This document shows, piece by piece, positions 27,295 through 35,615 of a stretch of DNA of 64,000 bases. The notes under the pieces are model-generated. The model had not been told where the DNA came from and did no database searches. It worked only from the letters and a program-made list of their open reading frames with translations. This DNA comes from Haloechinothrix halophila YIM 93223 (GTDB lineage Bacteria; Actinomycetota; Actinomycetes; Mycobacteriales; Pseudonocardiaceae): the NCBI RefSeq assembly GCF_000504245.1, contig NZ_KI632509.1:5297502-5361501 (forward strand), in the 5' to 3' direction. Numbering within the stretch: position 1 is the stretch's first letter; each line of letters starts with the position of its first letter. The translations under genes were made by a program, and so were the position numbers.

Positions 27295-28329
27295 ATGACC
27301 GTCGACGACGCCACCTCCACCAGCACGGCACGACCCAGGTTGATCTCGGGAGTCATGGCGCTGCAGCGCAACCACACCGACGTGCAGATAGGCCTCGACC
27401 CGCAGCATGGCGTCGTGGTCAACAACCTTCCCCCCGTCGTGGCACGCCTCCTGCGGTCGCTCGACGGTACGGCCACCCTGACCGCCCTCGTGGAACGCGC
27501 GGGAACACATGCGCCGGTGCTGCGGCGAGTACTCCGCACGCTGGCCTCGCGAGGGCTGCTCACCGACGCCAGAACCATCCCCGACCGGTCGAGCGTGCAG
27601 CGCCAAGCTGTCGCACTGTGGGCGATGCGCACCTGCGTGCCCCACGAGGTCTTCATGCAACGTCTCGAGCAGGCATCGGTCACGGTCAACGGTGAAGGCG
27701 GACTAGCCGTGGCCGTCGCGCAGCTCCTCGCGGCGTGCGGGGTGGGACACGTCGCCGCCGAGTCAGCGGGCAAGGTCACCCAATCCGAGATCGGCATGAG
27801 CTACCAGTGGGACGACGTCGGCAGGCGAAGACGCGACGCCATCGCCACCGCCGTGAGCAGCGCCAACCCTGCCACGGCGACCACGCCGGTGCCATCGGAC
27901 CGTGGTCCGGACCTGCTCGTACTCACCGACACACTCGTGCTCCCGCCGCACCGCGTCGACCAGCTGATGGGCGAACGACAACCCCACCTGCCGGCGCGGT
28001 TCAGAGACGGAGTCGGCGTGGTAGGACCGCTGGTCCTCCCTGGCAGGACGAGCTGCCTACGTTGCGCTGACCTGCACCGATGCGACCTCGACCGAGCCTG
28101 GCCTCGCGTAGCCAACCAGCTGATCGGACGCACTGGCCGAGCCGATCCAGCCAGCACACACGCCACGGCGGCGCTGACAGTCGGGCAAGTCCTGCGTGCC
28201 GTGCAGGACGGCGGAGAGCACCCACCGTTGTGGAACGCGACGCTGGAGCTTGATCTGGCAAGTGGGAACGTGACACGACGCACATGGCTGCCGCATCCCC
28301 GTTGCACCTGCGGCGCACCACCCGGTTAG
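27295..28329 (+). CDS. ThiF/cyclodehydratase-like protein (Rv3196 type)
   Basis: The 344-aa protein resembles the degenerate ThiF-like E1 proteins annotated as cyclodehydratase or TOMM leader-peptide-binding partner. An N-terminal winged-helix-like region (RNHTDVQIGLDP ... TLTALVERAG) is followed by an adenylation-like domain lacking a clear nucleotide loop. The typical C-terminal zinc cysteines are CLRCADLHRC and CTCGAP. No precursor peptide or YcaO gene is nearby, so a RiPP role is doubtful. The start ATG 27295 is set by frame and context. Confidence 0.78.
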   Translation: MTVDDATSTSTARPRLISGVMALQRNHTDVQIGLDPQHGVVVNNLPPVVARLLRSLDGTATLTALVERAGTHAPVLRRVLRTLASRGLLTDARTIPDRSSVQRQAVALWAMRTCVPHEVFMQRLEQASVTVNGEGGLAVAVAQLLAACGVGHVAAESAGKVTQSEIGMSYQWDDVGRRRRDAIATAVSSANPATATTPVPSDRGPDLLVLTDTLVLPPHRVDQLMGERQPHLPARFRDGVGVVGPLVLPGRTSCLRCADLHRCDLDRAWPRVANQLIGRTGRADPASTHATAALTVGQVLRAVQDGGEHPPLWNATLELDLASGNVTRRTWLPHPRCTCGAPPG

Positions 28330-28398
28330 CGGTGTCTGCGCTGCCACGGCCGCGCCGTGATCTCCTCTTGTTGGCTGGTGTCAGGCAGAATCGAGGCC

Positions 28399-29736
28399 AT
28401 GACCGATACCGCTGCCGACGCTGCCGACGATCGCGGCCTGCCGAGCGGAACCGCAGCCCGTACTGCCAAGCTCGCGAGCCTCCCTCTCGGCTTCGCGGGC
28501 CGTGCCATGTCGGGGTGGGGCAGGCGGCTGAGCGGGCAGGGCGCGGACGAGGTCAACGCCGAGATGTCGGCGAAGGCCGCTGAGCAGCTCTTCCAGGTGC
28601 TGGGCACGCTCAAGGGCGGCGCGATGAAGTTCGGCCAGGCGCTGAGCGTGTTCGAGGCGGCGGTGCCCGAGGAGTATGCCGCTCCGTATCGGGAGGCGCT
28701 GACCAAGCTGCAGTCCGCAGCGCCGCCGATGCCCGCCAACCAGACCCATCGGGTGCTCGACGAACAGCTCGGCTCGGCGTGGCGCACCAGGTTCAGCAGG
28801 TTCGACGACGAACCGGCGGCGTCCGCCAGCATCGGACAGGTGCACAGGGCGGTCTGGCATGACGGCCGCGAGGTCGCGGTCAAGGTGCAGTACCCGGGCG
28901 CGGACGAGGCGCTGCGGAGCGATCTGCGTCAGCTGATGCGGTTCAGCAGGCTGTTCCAGGCACTCGCGCCGGGCACCGAGGTGAAGCCGCTGCTTGCCGA
29001 GTTGTCCGACCGCATGAACGAGGAGCTCGACTACCGGGGCGAAGCCGACTACCAGCGCGCGTTCGCGGCCGAGTTCGACAGCGATCCGCGGGTCGTCGTG
29101 CCGAAGGTCGTGGCGAGCGCACCGAAGGTCGTCGTCACCGAGTGGATGACGGGCACGCCGCTCGCGTCGATCATCAACCACGGCGACACCGCCACTCGCA
29201 ACGAGGCTGGCCGGTTGCTGCTTGAGTTCCACTATTCCTCACCGGAACGGGTTCGGCTGCTGCATTCCGACCCGCATCCCGGCAACTTCATGCTGCGCGA
29301 CGACGGCAAGCTGTGCGTGATCGACTTCGGCGCCGTCGCCCGGCTGCCGCACGGCATACCGCGCGGGCTTGGCGAGATCACCAGGCTCGCGCTGGACGGC
29401 AAGCAAGACGAACTGATGTCGGTGCTACGCGAGCACCGATTCATCACGACGACCAGCGTCAAGGCCGAGGACGTGCTGGCCTATCTCGCGCCGTTCACCG
29501 AACCGCTCGCGCACAGAACGTTCACCTTCAGCCGTGACTGGCTGCAAAGCCAAGCGGTGAGGGTCGGCGACGTCGGCAGCAAGGACTTCCGCACCGGGCG
29601 GCTGCTGAACCTGCCTGCCGAGTACCTGCTGATCCACCGCACCACGGCAGGCAACACCGGCATCCTGTGCCAGCTCGGCGCTGAGGTGGCGGTACGCGAG
29701 ATCGCCGAGAAGTGGATCCCCGGATTCGCCGACTGA
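28399..29736 (+). CDS. ABC1/UbiB-family atypical kinase
   Basis: The 445-aa protein shows the UbiB/AarF signature: KFGQALSVFE (KxGQ), ASASIGQVHRA (Ala-rich loop), VAVKVQYPG (ATP Lys), LHSDPHPGNFML and VIDFGAVARL (catalytic and DFG-like). It is the homologue of Mycobacterium Rv3197, next to whiB7 there as here. These proteins bind ATP; their substrates are poorly known. ATG 28399 begins MTDTAADAADD. Confidence 0.92.
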   Translation: MTDTAADAADDRGLPSGTAARTAKLASLPLGFAGRAMSGWGRRLSGQGADEVNAEMSAKAAEQLFQVLGTLKGGAMKFGQALSVFEAAVPEEYAAPYREALTKLQSAAPPMPANQTHRVLDEQLGSAWRTRFSRFDDEPAASASIGQVHRAVWHDGREVAVKVQYPGADEALRSDLRQLMRFSRLFQALAPGTEVKPLLAELSDRMNEELDYRGEADYQRAFAAEFDSDPRVVVPKVVASAPKVVVTEWMTGTPLASIINHGDTATRNEAGRLLLEFHYSSPERVRLLHSDPHPGNFMLRDDGKLCVIDFGAVARLPHGIPRGLGEITRLALDGKQDELMSVLREHRFITTTSVKAEDVLAYLAPFTEPLAHRTFTFSRDWLQSQAVRVGDVGSKDFRTGRLLNLPAEYLLIHRTTAGNTGILCQLGAEVAVREIAEKWIPGFAD

Positions 29737-29755
29737 GCAAGGACTCGACGGTCAG

Positions 29756-29817
29756 TTATCCACAACATCTGGCCGAGAATGTGCCCGGTGAGCCATCGGC
29801 ACTCGAAGTTGTCCACA
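29756..29817 (+). promoter_or_regulatory. Two DnaA-box-like nonamers in one intergenic gap
   Basis: TTATCCACA (29756-29764) and TTGTCCACA (29809-29817) lie in the 119 bp before the AbiEi-like gene, in the same orientation, starts 53 bp apart. Both match DnaA-box consensus exactly. Confidence 0.45.
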
Positions 29818-29855
29818 GTTTCCACGATCTGCCCCATTCGCCACCGGATATCGCG

Positions 29856-30839
29856 ATGCTGAATGACATGACGAATTCACATCGCACTCTCCGGATCGCT
29901 TCCGGCGCCGTGCGGGACGGCATCGTGACCACAGCCGCACTCCACGACGCCGGGCTGAGCAGAGGCATGATCACCACACGGTGCCGTCCCGGTGGGCCGT
30001 GGCAGCGTCTGTTGCCGGGCGTGGTGATGCTGGCGAAAGGACCCCCGACACGGCGGCAGCAGTTGCGAGCGGCAGTCGATTACGCCGGGAAGGACTCGGT
30101 CATCACCGGCGAGGACGCACTGACTGCCCACGGACTCAGGTTGACGCCACAGCAGCCGGTGCGGTTGCTTGTGCCCACCAGCAAGCGGCTGTCACCCCGT
30201 GAGTTCGTGGTGCCAGAACGCAGCACCCGACTGCCACGGCCGATATTCGTCGACGAGCTCCCCTTCGCGCCACCAGCGCGAGCGGCGATCGATGTCGCAC
30301 GCGCGGCCCCCGACGTCATGGCGCTGCGATCCGTGCTGGCCATGGTCCTAAACGACGGTTTGTGCACGCCGACCGAGCTGTCCGATGAACTCGACGCGGG
30401 TAACCAACGCGGCTCCGCTGCCGTCCGTGCCGCACTGCGCGACTCCGATTTGCTCGCGGCGATGTTCCTGCACGCACAAGCCAACCAGGTGCTGAACTCC
30501 GCTCCGCTGCCCCGGCCACGCTGGCACGTCACGATCGCCGACCAGAAACAGCACGTCCTTGGCTACGCGGACGCGTGGTGGGACGAGGTCGGCCTCGCCT
30601 GGCAGATCGAGCGAACCAAACTGGCTGGGGACGCACCCGAGCATGGCCATCTACCGCTGACAGCGGCGGGCGTGACCGTGGTGCGCACCAGCTCTGAGCA
30701 GGTGCTCGGCGCCGAGCACGACGCGGAAACCCGGGGGCGCATCGTGCGTGCGCTCGCGTCCGCGTTCCTGACCGCCGCGAGATGCGGTAGACGACCTAAC
30801 GTGCAGGCTATGAGCGAGGCGGTGTCGAACGCGGCATGA
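29856..30839 (+). CDS. AbiEi-antitoxin-domain / endonuclease-fold protein
   Basis: The 327-aa product starts with an AbiEi-like winged-helix region (GIVTTAALHDAGLSRGMITTRCRPG, WQRLLPGVVML). Its C-terminal half ends in a DUF559 or Vsr-like nuclease-type fold (YADAWWDEVGLAWQIE). Large solitary families of this kind occur in actinobacteria. No AbiEii toxin gene is beside it, so a toxin-antitoxin role is unproven. I chose ATG 29856; another ATG lies 12 nt downstream. Confidence 0.75.
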   Translation: MLNDMTNSHRTLRIASGAVRDGIVTTAALHDAGLSRGMITTRCRPGGPWQRLLPGVVMLAKGPPTRRQQLRAAVDYAGKDSVITGEDALTAHGLRLTPQQPVRLLVPTSKRLSPREFVVPERSTRLPRPIFVDELPFAPPARAAIDVARAAPDVMALRSVLAMVLNDGLCTPTELSDELDAGNQRGSAAVRAALRDSDLLAAMFLHAQANQVLNSAPLPRPRWHVTIADQKQHVLGYADAWWDEVGLAWQIERTKLAGDAPEHGHLPLTAAGVTVVRTSSEQVLGAEHDAETRGRIVRALASAFLTAARCGRRPNVQAMSEAVSNAA

Positions 30840-30854
30840 CCGTAGACAGAAAAG

Positions 30855-30887
30855 CCGGGGTAGGCCCCGTGCTGGGGCCTACCCCGG
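30855..30887 (-). terminator. Rho-independent terminator
   Basis: A perfect 14-bp stem (30855-30868 with 30874-30887) and 5-nt loop is followed on the minus strand by CTTTTCT. It ends transcription of the small gene at 30894-31073 and blocks read-through from the converging plus-strand gene. Confidence 0.88.
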
Positions 30888-30893
30888 TCATGA

Positions 30894-31073
30894 TCAGCGT
30901 CGTGCCCGCTCCGCCCGCTCGGCTGCCCAGTGAGACAACCGATCCCAGGCGAGCGCTCTCCGACGACGTCGGTATCTCTTGAAGGCGGCTTCGACCTCCG
31001 GGCGACGCGCCGCCGAACATGACTCCAGGTCCCGAATCCGGGACCTGGCGAGGTCCTCCGATAAACCTTGCAT
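30894..31073 (-). CDS. Small basic protein downstream of whiB7
   Basis: A 59-aa Arg-rich protein (MQGLSEDLARSRIRDLESC at the start, AERAERARR at the end), predicted fully helical. ATG 31073 is preceded by AAGGAG at ideal spacing, and a strong terminator follows the stop by 7 nt, so the gene unit is well framed. It lies 69 bp after whiB7 on the same strand and is probably co-transcribed. I do not recognise a family; nucleic-acid or ribosome binding is only a guess from its charge. Confidence 0.75.
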   Translation of the reverse strand: MQGLSEDLARSRIRDLESCSAARRPEVEAAFKRYRRRRRALAWDRLSHWAAERAERARR

Positions 31074-31142
31074 GGCGAATGCTCCTTGAAGTGCATGTCG
31101 TTCACATCAGGTGGTGACGAACGGAATGGCTGTCAAACGCGA

Positions 31143-31478
31143 TCAGGCGGCGCTGCTTCGCTGTTGGGGCACCGTCGCGTTCTTGCGCGGCCGCCCCCGC
31201 GGCCGCTTGCGCGCGATGATGGCGCCCCGGTCGAAGATCTCGCCGCCCCAGACGCCCCAGGGCTCGCCCCGCTCGAGCGCCCCGGCAAGGCAGGCTTCCC
31301 GGATCGGGCAGGGTGCGCACAACTGCTTGGCGCGTTCCAGGTCGGCGGGCGACTCCGCGAACCACAAGTCAGGATTCCCCCGGTGGCACGGCAAGACACA
31401 CGCACTCGCCAGCGCGTCGGCCGATTCCACTGACGACACCAACGCCGCCTCTGGCGTTGAGGCGGTTGCCGTTGACAT
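31143..31478 (-). CDS. whiB7: WhiB7 transcriptional activator
   Basis: WhiB7 is an iron-sulfur activator that binds SigA and switches on intrinsic antibiotic-resistance genes. The 111-aa product has the cluster cysteines (CVLPC region, then LCAPCPIREAC), the GVWGG turn, and the C-terminal AT-hook RGRPRKN that distinguishes WhiB7 from other WhiB proteins. ATG 31478 has GGGGAG upstream. Its place between an ABC1 kinase and uvrD2 matches Mycobacterium Rv3197A. The 5' leader contains an upstream ORF and a terminator-like hairpin. Confidence 0.95.
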   Translation of the reverse strand: MSTATASTPEAALVSSVESADALASACVLPCHRGNPDLWFAESPADLERAKQLCAPCPIREACLAGALERGEPWGVWGGEIFDRGAIIARKRPRGRPRKNATVPQQRSSAA

Positions 31479-31563
31479 TCTTCGATCTCCCCTATCTCGT
31501 TGCGATGTTGTTGGTGCTTCTACTCGGACCGTCGGTCCGCGAAACCTGCCGCTCACAACACGA

Positions 31564-31595
31564 AGGCCGCGGACCCAAGTGCGGTTCCGCGGCCT
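31564..31595 (-). promoter_or_regulatory. Attenuator hairpin in the whiB7 leader
   Basis: AGGCCGCGGA (31564-31573) pairs with TCCGCGGCCT (31586-31595), extended inward with one bulge, giving about 12 bp. It starts 22 nt after the upstream ORF stop and lies 86 nt before whiB7. This is the layout expected for ribosome-mediated transcription attenuation. Confidence 0.7.
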
Positions 31596-31616
31596 CAAAG
31601 GGGCTGATCTTCTGAC

Positions 31617-31841
31617 TTACGTCAGATATCGAGCTCTACGAAGAGACTGCGGAAGACGCGCCTGCTTGGCAACGGTCGGCTTGACGACACGCGCACGGCG
31701 GAAGGCCTGGTCAATTCCCCAGAAAACGTCATGACGACGCGCCGACGGCGTGGCCGGAGCGCCACGCTCACCGAGGCTGGACATGCCAATACCCCCGCAC
31801 AGTGGGGAACCGGGGGCCGCATAGGTCGTCATCAACCTCAT
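31617..31841 (-). CDS. whiB7 leader ORF (74 aa)
   Basis: An upstream ORF of 74 codons runs from ATG 31841, preceded by GAGGAGG, to TAA 31617. The product is basic, beginning MRLMTTYAAPGSPLCGG and ending RRARYLT. In mycobacteria and Streptomyces, translation of a uORF in the whiB7/wblC leader controls a downstream terminator in response to ribosome-targeting drugs. Position and strong ribosome binding site support the same role here. A TTG start at 31886 is possible but would lie almost at the predicted transcription start. Confidence 0.7.
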   Translation of the reverse strand: MRLMTTYAAPGSPLCGGIGMSSLGERGAPATPSARRHDVFWGIDQAFRRARVVKPTVAKQARLPQSLRRARYLT

Positions 31842-31898
31842 CGCTAGCCACCTCCTCACTGGTCGGGTTCTGGTACGGGCGTTCAACCTGATATCCGC

Positions 31899-31937
31899 AG
31901 GTTATTCGCCGCAGCCACATGGGCGCAACGTATTTTT
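31899..31937 (-). promoter_or_regulatory. WhiB7-type autoregulated promoter
   Basis: Reading the minus strand, an AT-rich AAAAATA (31931-31937) lies 2 nt upstream of a -35 TTGCGC (31923-31928), followed by an 18-bp spacer and -10 TAACCT (31899-31904). An AT tract just upstream of -35 is the known WhiB7 AT-hook target, so whiB7 probably activates itself. Confidence 0.7.
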
Positions 31938-31953
31938 CGAAGATCTCGTCAAA

Positions 31954-34032
31954 TTACCGCTGACCTGCGCTTTCGCGCACAACGGCGAGAACATCGGCAC
32001 CGAAGCGCTCCAGCTTGGTCGCACCGATTCCGGAGATCGACACCAGCGCTGAGTCGTCGACCGGACGCTGCTCGGCGATCGCGATGAGCGTGGCGTCGGT
32101 GAAGACGACATACGCGGGCACCCCTAGCTCGCGGGAGCGCCGCACCCGCCACTCTTTGAGCTGGGCGAGTAGATCCTCGTCGATGTCGGACGGGCAGTTC
32201 GCGCACCGGGCGAGCTTGACTTCGAGCGCACCGGTCAACCGGGTGCCACAGATTCGGCACTTCGATACCGAGCGATTTTTGTGCTGCGCGGATTTCGCCA
32301 CCCGCGCCGCGGGATGATCTTCCGGCACCAGCCCGTAGAGGAACCGGCTGCGCCGCCTGCCGCGCCTGCCGCCGGGGTTGCGCGCCAGCGCCCACGACAA
32401 CCAGATGTGCTCCCTGGCGCGCGTGACTCCGACGTAGAACAGCCTGCGTTCCTCCTCGATCGCGGCGTCGTCCCCGTCGGCGTGCTGGATCGGCATGGTG
32501 CCCTCGGCGAGCCCCACCAGGAACACCGCGTCCCATTCCAGGCCCTTGGCCGAATGCAACGAAGCCAGCGTGACGCCCTCGACCGTGGGTGGATGCTGCG
32601 CCGCCGCCCGCTGCTCCAGCTCGCCGACGAATCGGGGCAGCGACGCCTCGCTCGCGTCGGCCACGAACTCCTCGGCCAGCTCGACCAGTGAGTTCAGCGC
32701 GTCCCAGCGTTCCTTGGCCGCACCCCCGGACGGCGGCTTGTCGGTCAGCCCGACCCGCGCGAGCAGACCGCGCACCACGGCGGGCAGTTCACCCTCCGGT
32801 GGGTCGGCAGCGGCCGTGCGCAGCGCGGCCATGGCCTCGCGCACCTCGCGTCGGGCGAAGAACCGCTCCCCACCCCGGATCAGGTACGAGATACCCGCTT
32901 CCGACAGCGCCTGCTCATAGGCCTCCGACTGCGCGTTGACGCGATAGAGCACGGCAATCTCACTCGCGGGCGTGCCCGCGTCGATCAGTTCCTTGGCGCG
33001 CCGAGCGACAGCGGCGGCTTCGGCTTGTTCGTCGTCGTACTCGGAAAACCGGGGTTCCGGCCCGTCGGAACGTTGCCCGACCAGCCGCAGTCGCGAGCCC
33101 GCCGGCCGCGAGCGGGCTGCCCCGATCACCCGGTTGGCCAGCGACACCACCTGCGGTGTGGAGCGGTAGTCCCGCTCTAGTCGGATCACGGCCGCCTCGG
33201 GAAAGCGCCGGGTGAAGTCCAGCAGCGGCGCGGGCGACGCCCCGCCGAACGAGTAAATGGTCTGGTTGGCGTCGCCCACGACGGTGAGGTCGTCACGCTC
33301 GCCGAGCCAAGCGTCGAGCAACCGGTGCTGCAGCGGCGTGACGTCTTGGTACTCGTCAACGACGAAGCAGCGGTAGCGGTCGCGGAACTCGTCGGCGACC
33401 GAACGGTCCTCCTCGATCGCAGCCGTCGTGTGCAGCAGCAGGTCAGCGAAGTCGAGCACCTGCTGGTCGCTCTTCAGCGCCTCGTACGCGCGGTAGACGT
33501 CACGTACCCGCTCAGCGGGCTCGCTGGTGTCCCGGTGCAGTCGCGCGGCGGCGGCTGGGTAGTCGTCAATGCCGATCAGCGACGACTTCGCCCACTCGAT
33601 CTCGCTGAGCAGGTCGCGCACCACCTCGATCTCGGTGCTAGCGCCGACGCGCTGCGCCGCCCTGCCCGCAAGCCGGAACACGCTCTCGGCGAGCGGCCAC
33701 GGCCTTCCGCCGATCACGCGCGGCCAGAAGTACTGCAACTGCCGCATCGCGGCAGCATGGAACGTGCGGGCCTGTGCGCCCTCGACGCCGAGCGAGCGCA
33801 ACCGGGCCCGCATCTCACCTGCCGCGCGGTTGGTGAACGTCACCGCGAGCACCTGGCCAGGGGCGACGTGACCCGCCCTGACCAGGTACGCGATGCGGTG
33901 GGTGATGGTGCGTGTCTTGCCAGTGCCCGCCCCGGCGAGCACGCACACCGGGCCCCTCGGCGCCGTCGCGGCGGCGCGCTGCTCCGGGTCGAGTCCGGCG
34001 AGGAGATCGGCTGTCGACGTGTCACTACCCAC
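31954..34032 (-). CDS. uvrD2: UvrD2-type superfamily 1 DNA helicase with HRDC domain
   Basis: The 692-aa ATP-dependent helicase has Walker [11 protein letters not shown] near residue 35, motif [10 protein letters not shown], motif [16 protein letters not shown], and motif [18 protein letters not shown] four-cysteine zinc element (CRICGTRL ... CANC) precedes a C-terminal HRDC domain. This layout and length match mycobacterial UvrD2. I chose GTG 34032 ([11 protein letters not shown]); the frame stays open upstream through the divergent promoter but is not coding there. Confidence 0.93.
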   Translation of the reverse strand: MGSDTSTADLLAGLDPEQRAAATAPRGPVCVLAGAGTGKTRTITHRIAYLVRAGHVAPGQVLAVTFTNRAAGEMRARLRSLGVEGAQARTFHAAAMRQLQYFWPRVIGGRPWPLAESVFRLAGRAAQRVGASTEIEVVRDLLSEIEWAKSSLIGIDDYPAAAARLHRDTSEPAERVRDVYRAYEALKSDQQVLDFADLLLHTTAAIEEDRSVADEFRDRYRCFVVDEYQDVTPLQHRLLDAWLGERDDLTVVGDANQTIYSFGGASPAPLLDFTRRFPEAAVIRLERDYRSTPQVVSLANRVIGAARSRPAGSRLRLVGQRSDGPEPRFSEYDDEQAEAAAVARRAKELIDAGTPASEIAVLYRVNAQSEAYEQALSEAGISYLIRGGERFFARREVREAMAALRTAAADPPEGELPAVVRGLLARVGLTDKPPSGGAAKERWDALNSLVELAEEFVADASEASLPRFVGELEQRAAAQHPPTVEGVTLASLHSAKGLEWDAVFLVGLAEGTMPIQHADGDDAAIEEERRLFYVGVTRAREHIWLSWALARNPGGRRGRRRSRFLYGLVPEDHPAARVAKSAQHKNRSVSKCRICGTRLTGALEVKLARCANCPSDIDEDLLAQLKEWRVRRSRELGVPAYVVFTDATLIAIAEQRPVDDSALVSISGIGATKLERFGADVLAVVRESAGQR

Positions 34033-34083
34033 GTCCGCATCCTCGCAGACATCGCCGACAGTGCCGCACGTATCCTGGAGGGC

Positions 34084-34812
34084 ATGGCGGCACCCCAAGA
34101 CAAAGAGGCCAAGAAGGCCGCGAAGCTGGCGAAGAAGTCCGAGCGCAAGGCCAAGCGCACGCAGCTCTTCCAAGCGTTCTCCATGCAGCGCAAGGAAGAC
34201 AAGGGACTCATCCCGTGGATGATCGCCGTCTTCCTGGTCACCACTGGCGTGTTTCTCGGCATTGGCTTCCTCATCGGCATGCCGTGGCTCACGCTGCCGC
34301 TCGGTATCCTCGCCGGTGCGCTCGGCGCGATGATCACGTTCGGCCGCAGGGTGCAGCGCACCGTGTACGCCAAGGCAGAGGGTCAGCCCGGCGCCGCGGC
34401 GTGGGCGCTGGACAACCTGCGCGGCAAGTGGCGGGTCACGCAGACCGTCGCTGCGACGACGCAACTCGACGCGGTGCACCGGGTGCTCGGCGGCCCTGGC
34501 GTCATTCTCGTCGCGGAGGGCGCACCGCACCGCATCAAGGGCCTGCTCGCACAGGAGAAGAAGCGCATCGCGCGGCTCATCGGCGACGTGCCGATCTACG
34601 ACATCGTCATCGGCAACGACGAGGGTCAGGTGCCGCTCCGCAAGCTGCAGCGTCACCTGATGAAGCTGCCTCGGAACCTCAAGGCGAAGCAGGTCGACGC
34701 GCTGGAGGCGAAGCTGTCAGCACTGGGTAACAAGGGTGCCGCGATGCCGAAGGGCCCGATGCCACAGGGCGCCAAGATGCGCAACGTTCAGCGGACCATC
34801 CGGCGGAAGTAG
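34084..34812 (+). CDS. DUF4191 membrane protein
   Basis: The 242-aa protein has a Lys-rich N terminus, two adjacent transmembrane helices (about 44-92), and a basic cytoplasmic C-terminal domain. It matches the DUF4191 family (Mycobacterium Rv2219), of unknown function. TATCCT at 34071-34076 can serve as -10 very close to ATG 34084, with GGAGG in between. It is divergent from uvrD2 across 51 bp. Confidence 0.88.
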   Translation: MAAPQDKEAKKAAKLAKKSERKAKRTQLFQAFSMQRKEDKGLIPWMIAVFLVTTGVFLGIGFLIGMPWLTLPLGILAGALGAMITFGRRVQRTVYAKAEGQPGAAAWALDNLRGKWRVTQTVAATTQLDAVHRVLGGPGVILVAEGAPHRIKGLLAQEKKRIARLIGDVPIYDIVIGNDEGQVPLRKLQRHLMKLPRNLKAKQVDALEAKLSALGNKGAAMPKGPMPQGAKMRNVQRTIRRK

Positions 34813-34877
34813 ACCGGCGCAGGCGGGTCTGACGGCGTCCCTCGCACGTCACGCGTACGTCAGGCCCAGCGAAGGCG

Positions 34878-35354
34878 TCAGCGCATCCGGACGACGATGG
34901 TGCCGGTCGCGCGGTCGTGCCAGCCCCGGCCGTCGACGTTGCGCACGGCCGCTGGAATGAGCAAAACCGTGAGTACACAGCGCACCGCGGCGCGCCAGAG
35001 TCCGACGGAGTTCGCGCCGTCGAGCCTGCCAACCCGAATACCCAGCAGCGCCATGCCGGGTGTGAAGCCGAAGAACGCCGCCGACGGCACGGTCAGCACC
35101 ACCCACGCCAGGATCGCCGCCGAGTTGAACGAGCGCATGACCTCGACGTCACCGACGTCCGGCCGCAGGAACAGCGCCGTGATCAGCGAGGCGGCAATGA
35201 GGTCGACCGCGAACGCGGCGAACCGCCGAAACCCGCCGGCTACACTGCCCGGCCCCGATTCCGGCAGGCCGAACTTCTCACCGGGCCATTTGGGCGGCGC
35301 CTGGGAGTCGTCCGTGTCGGCACCCGTGAGCCACGTCTCTGTCCATCTCGCCAC
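34878..35354 (-). CDS. RDD-family membrane protein
   Basis: The 158-aa protein has the RDD hallmark: GGFRRFAAFAVDLIAASLI (Arg, then Asp in helix 1), a second helix, GFTPGMALLGIRVGRLDG, and a third helix. An extended N terminus precedes the domain. The family is of poorly known transport-related function. It lies between DUF4191 and glnA1, as in Mycobacterium (Rv2219A). Confidence 0.88.
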   Translation of the reverse strand: MARWTETWLTGADTDDSQAPPKWPGEKFGLPESGPGSVAGGFRRFAAFAVDLIAASLITALFLRPDVGDVEVMRSFNSAAILAWVVLTVPSAAFFGFTPGMALLGIRVGRLDGANSVGLWRAAVRCVLTVLLIPAAVRNVDGRGWHDRATGTIVVRMR

Positions 35355-35467
35355 ACTCTCAGGGTATGCGGAGTTCGCCGTTATACCGCCAGCTACCCCA
35401 CAATCAGCAGGTCACACCGGATTTCACTCGTTGAGGCGTAACGGCGGGCCCACCACGCGCGAGTCCG

Positions 35468-35505
35468 TTAACATCGGCGAAACATACGGGTGACGGTGGG
35501 GCAAC
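35468..35505 (+). promoter_or_regulatory. GlnR box upstream of glnA1
   Basis: Four half-sites at an exact 11-bp period, TTAAC (35468), GAAAC (35479), GTGAC (35490) and GCAAC (35501), match the actinobacterial GlnR consensus of alternating gTnAC and GaAAC boxes. The site lies 111-148 bp upstream of the glnA1 start. Confidence 0.75.
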
Positions 35506-35615
35506 ACCTCGCTCATAGCGTGACGCAGAACCGCGACAACGGGGCGGCGGCGATCCTGCCTGACCGCAGGGCTTCAGTGCCTCGCAAGCGACCGCAACAT
35601 AAGGAGCAAACAAGC

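Noticed and set aside
27295-28329. RiPP (TOMM) biosynthetic cluster
   Set aside because: No YcaO, precursor peptide or dehydrogenase gene is nearby, and the same ThiF-like gene is part of the conserved core block in mycobacteria.
34033-34656. 900-residue version of UvrD2
   Set aside because: The extension runs antisense through the DUF4191 gene and exceeds the family length by about 200 residues.
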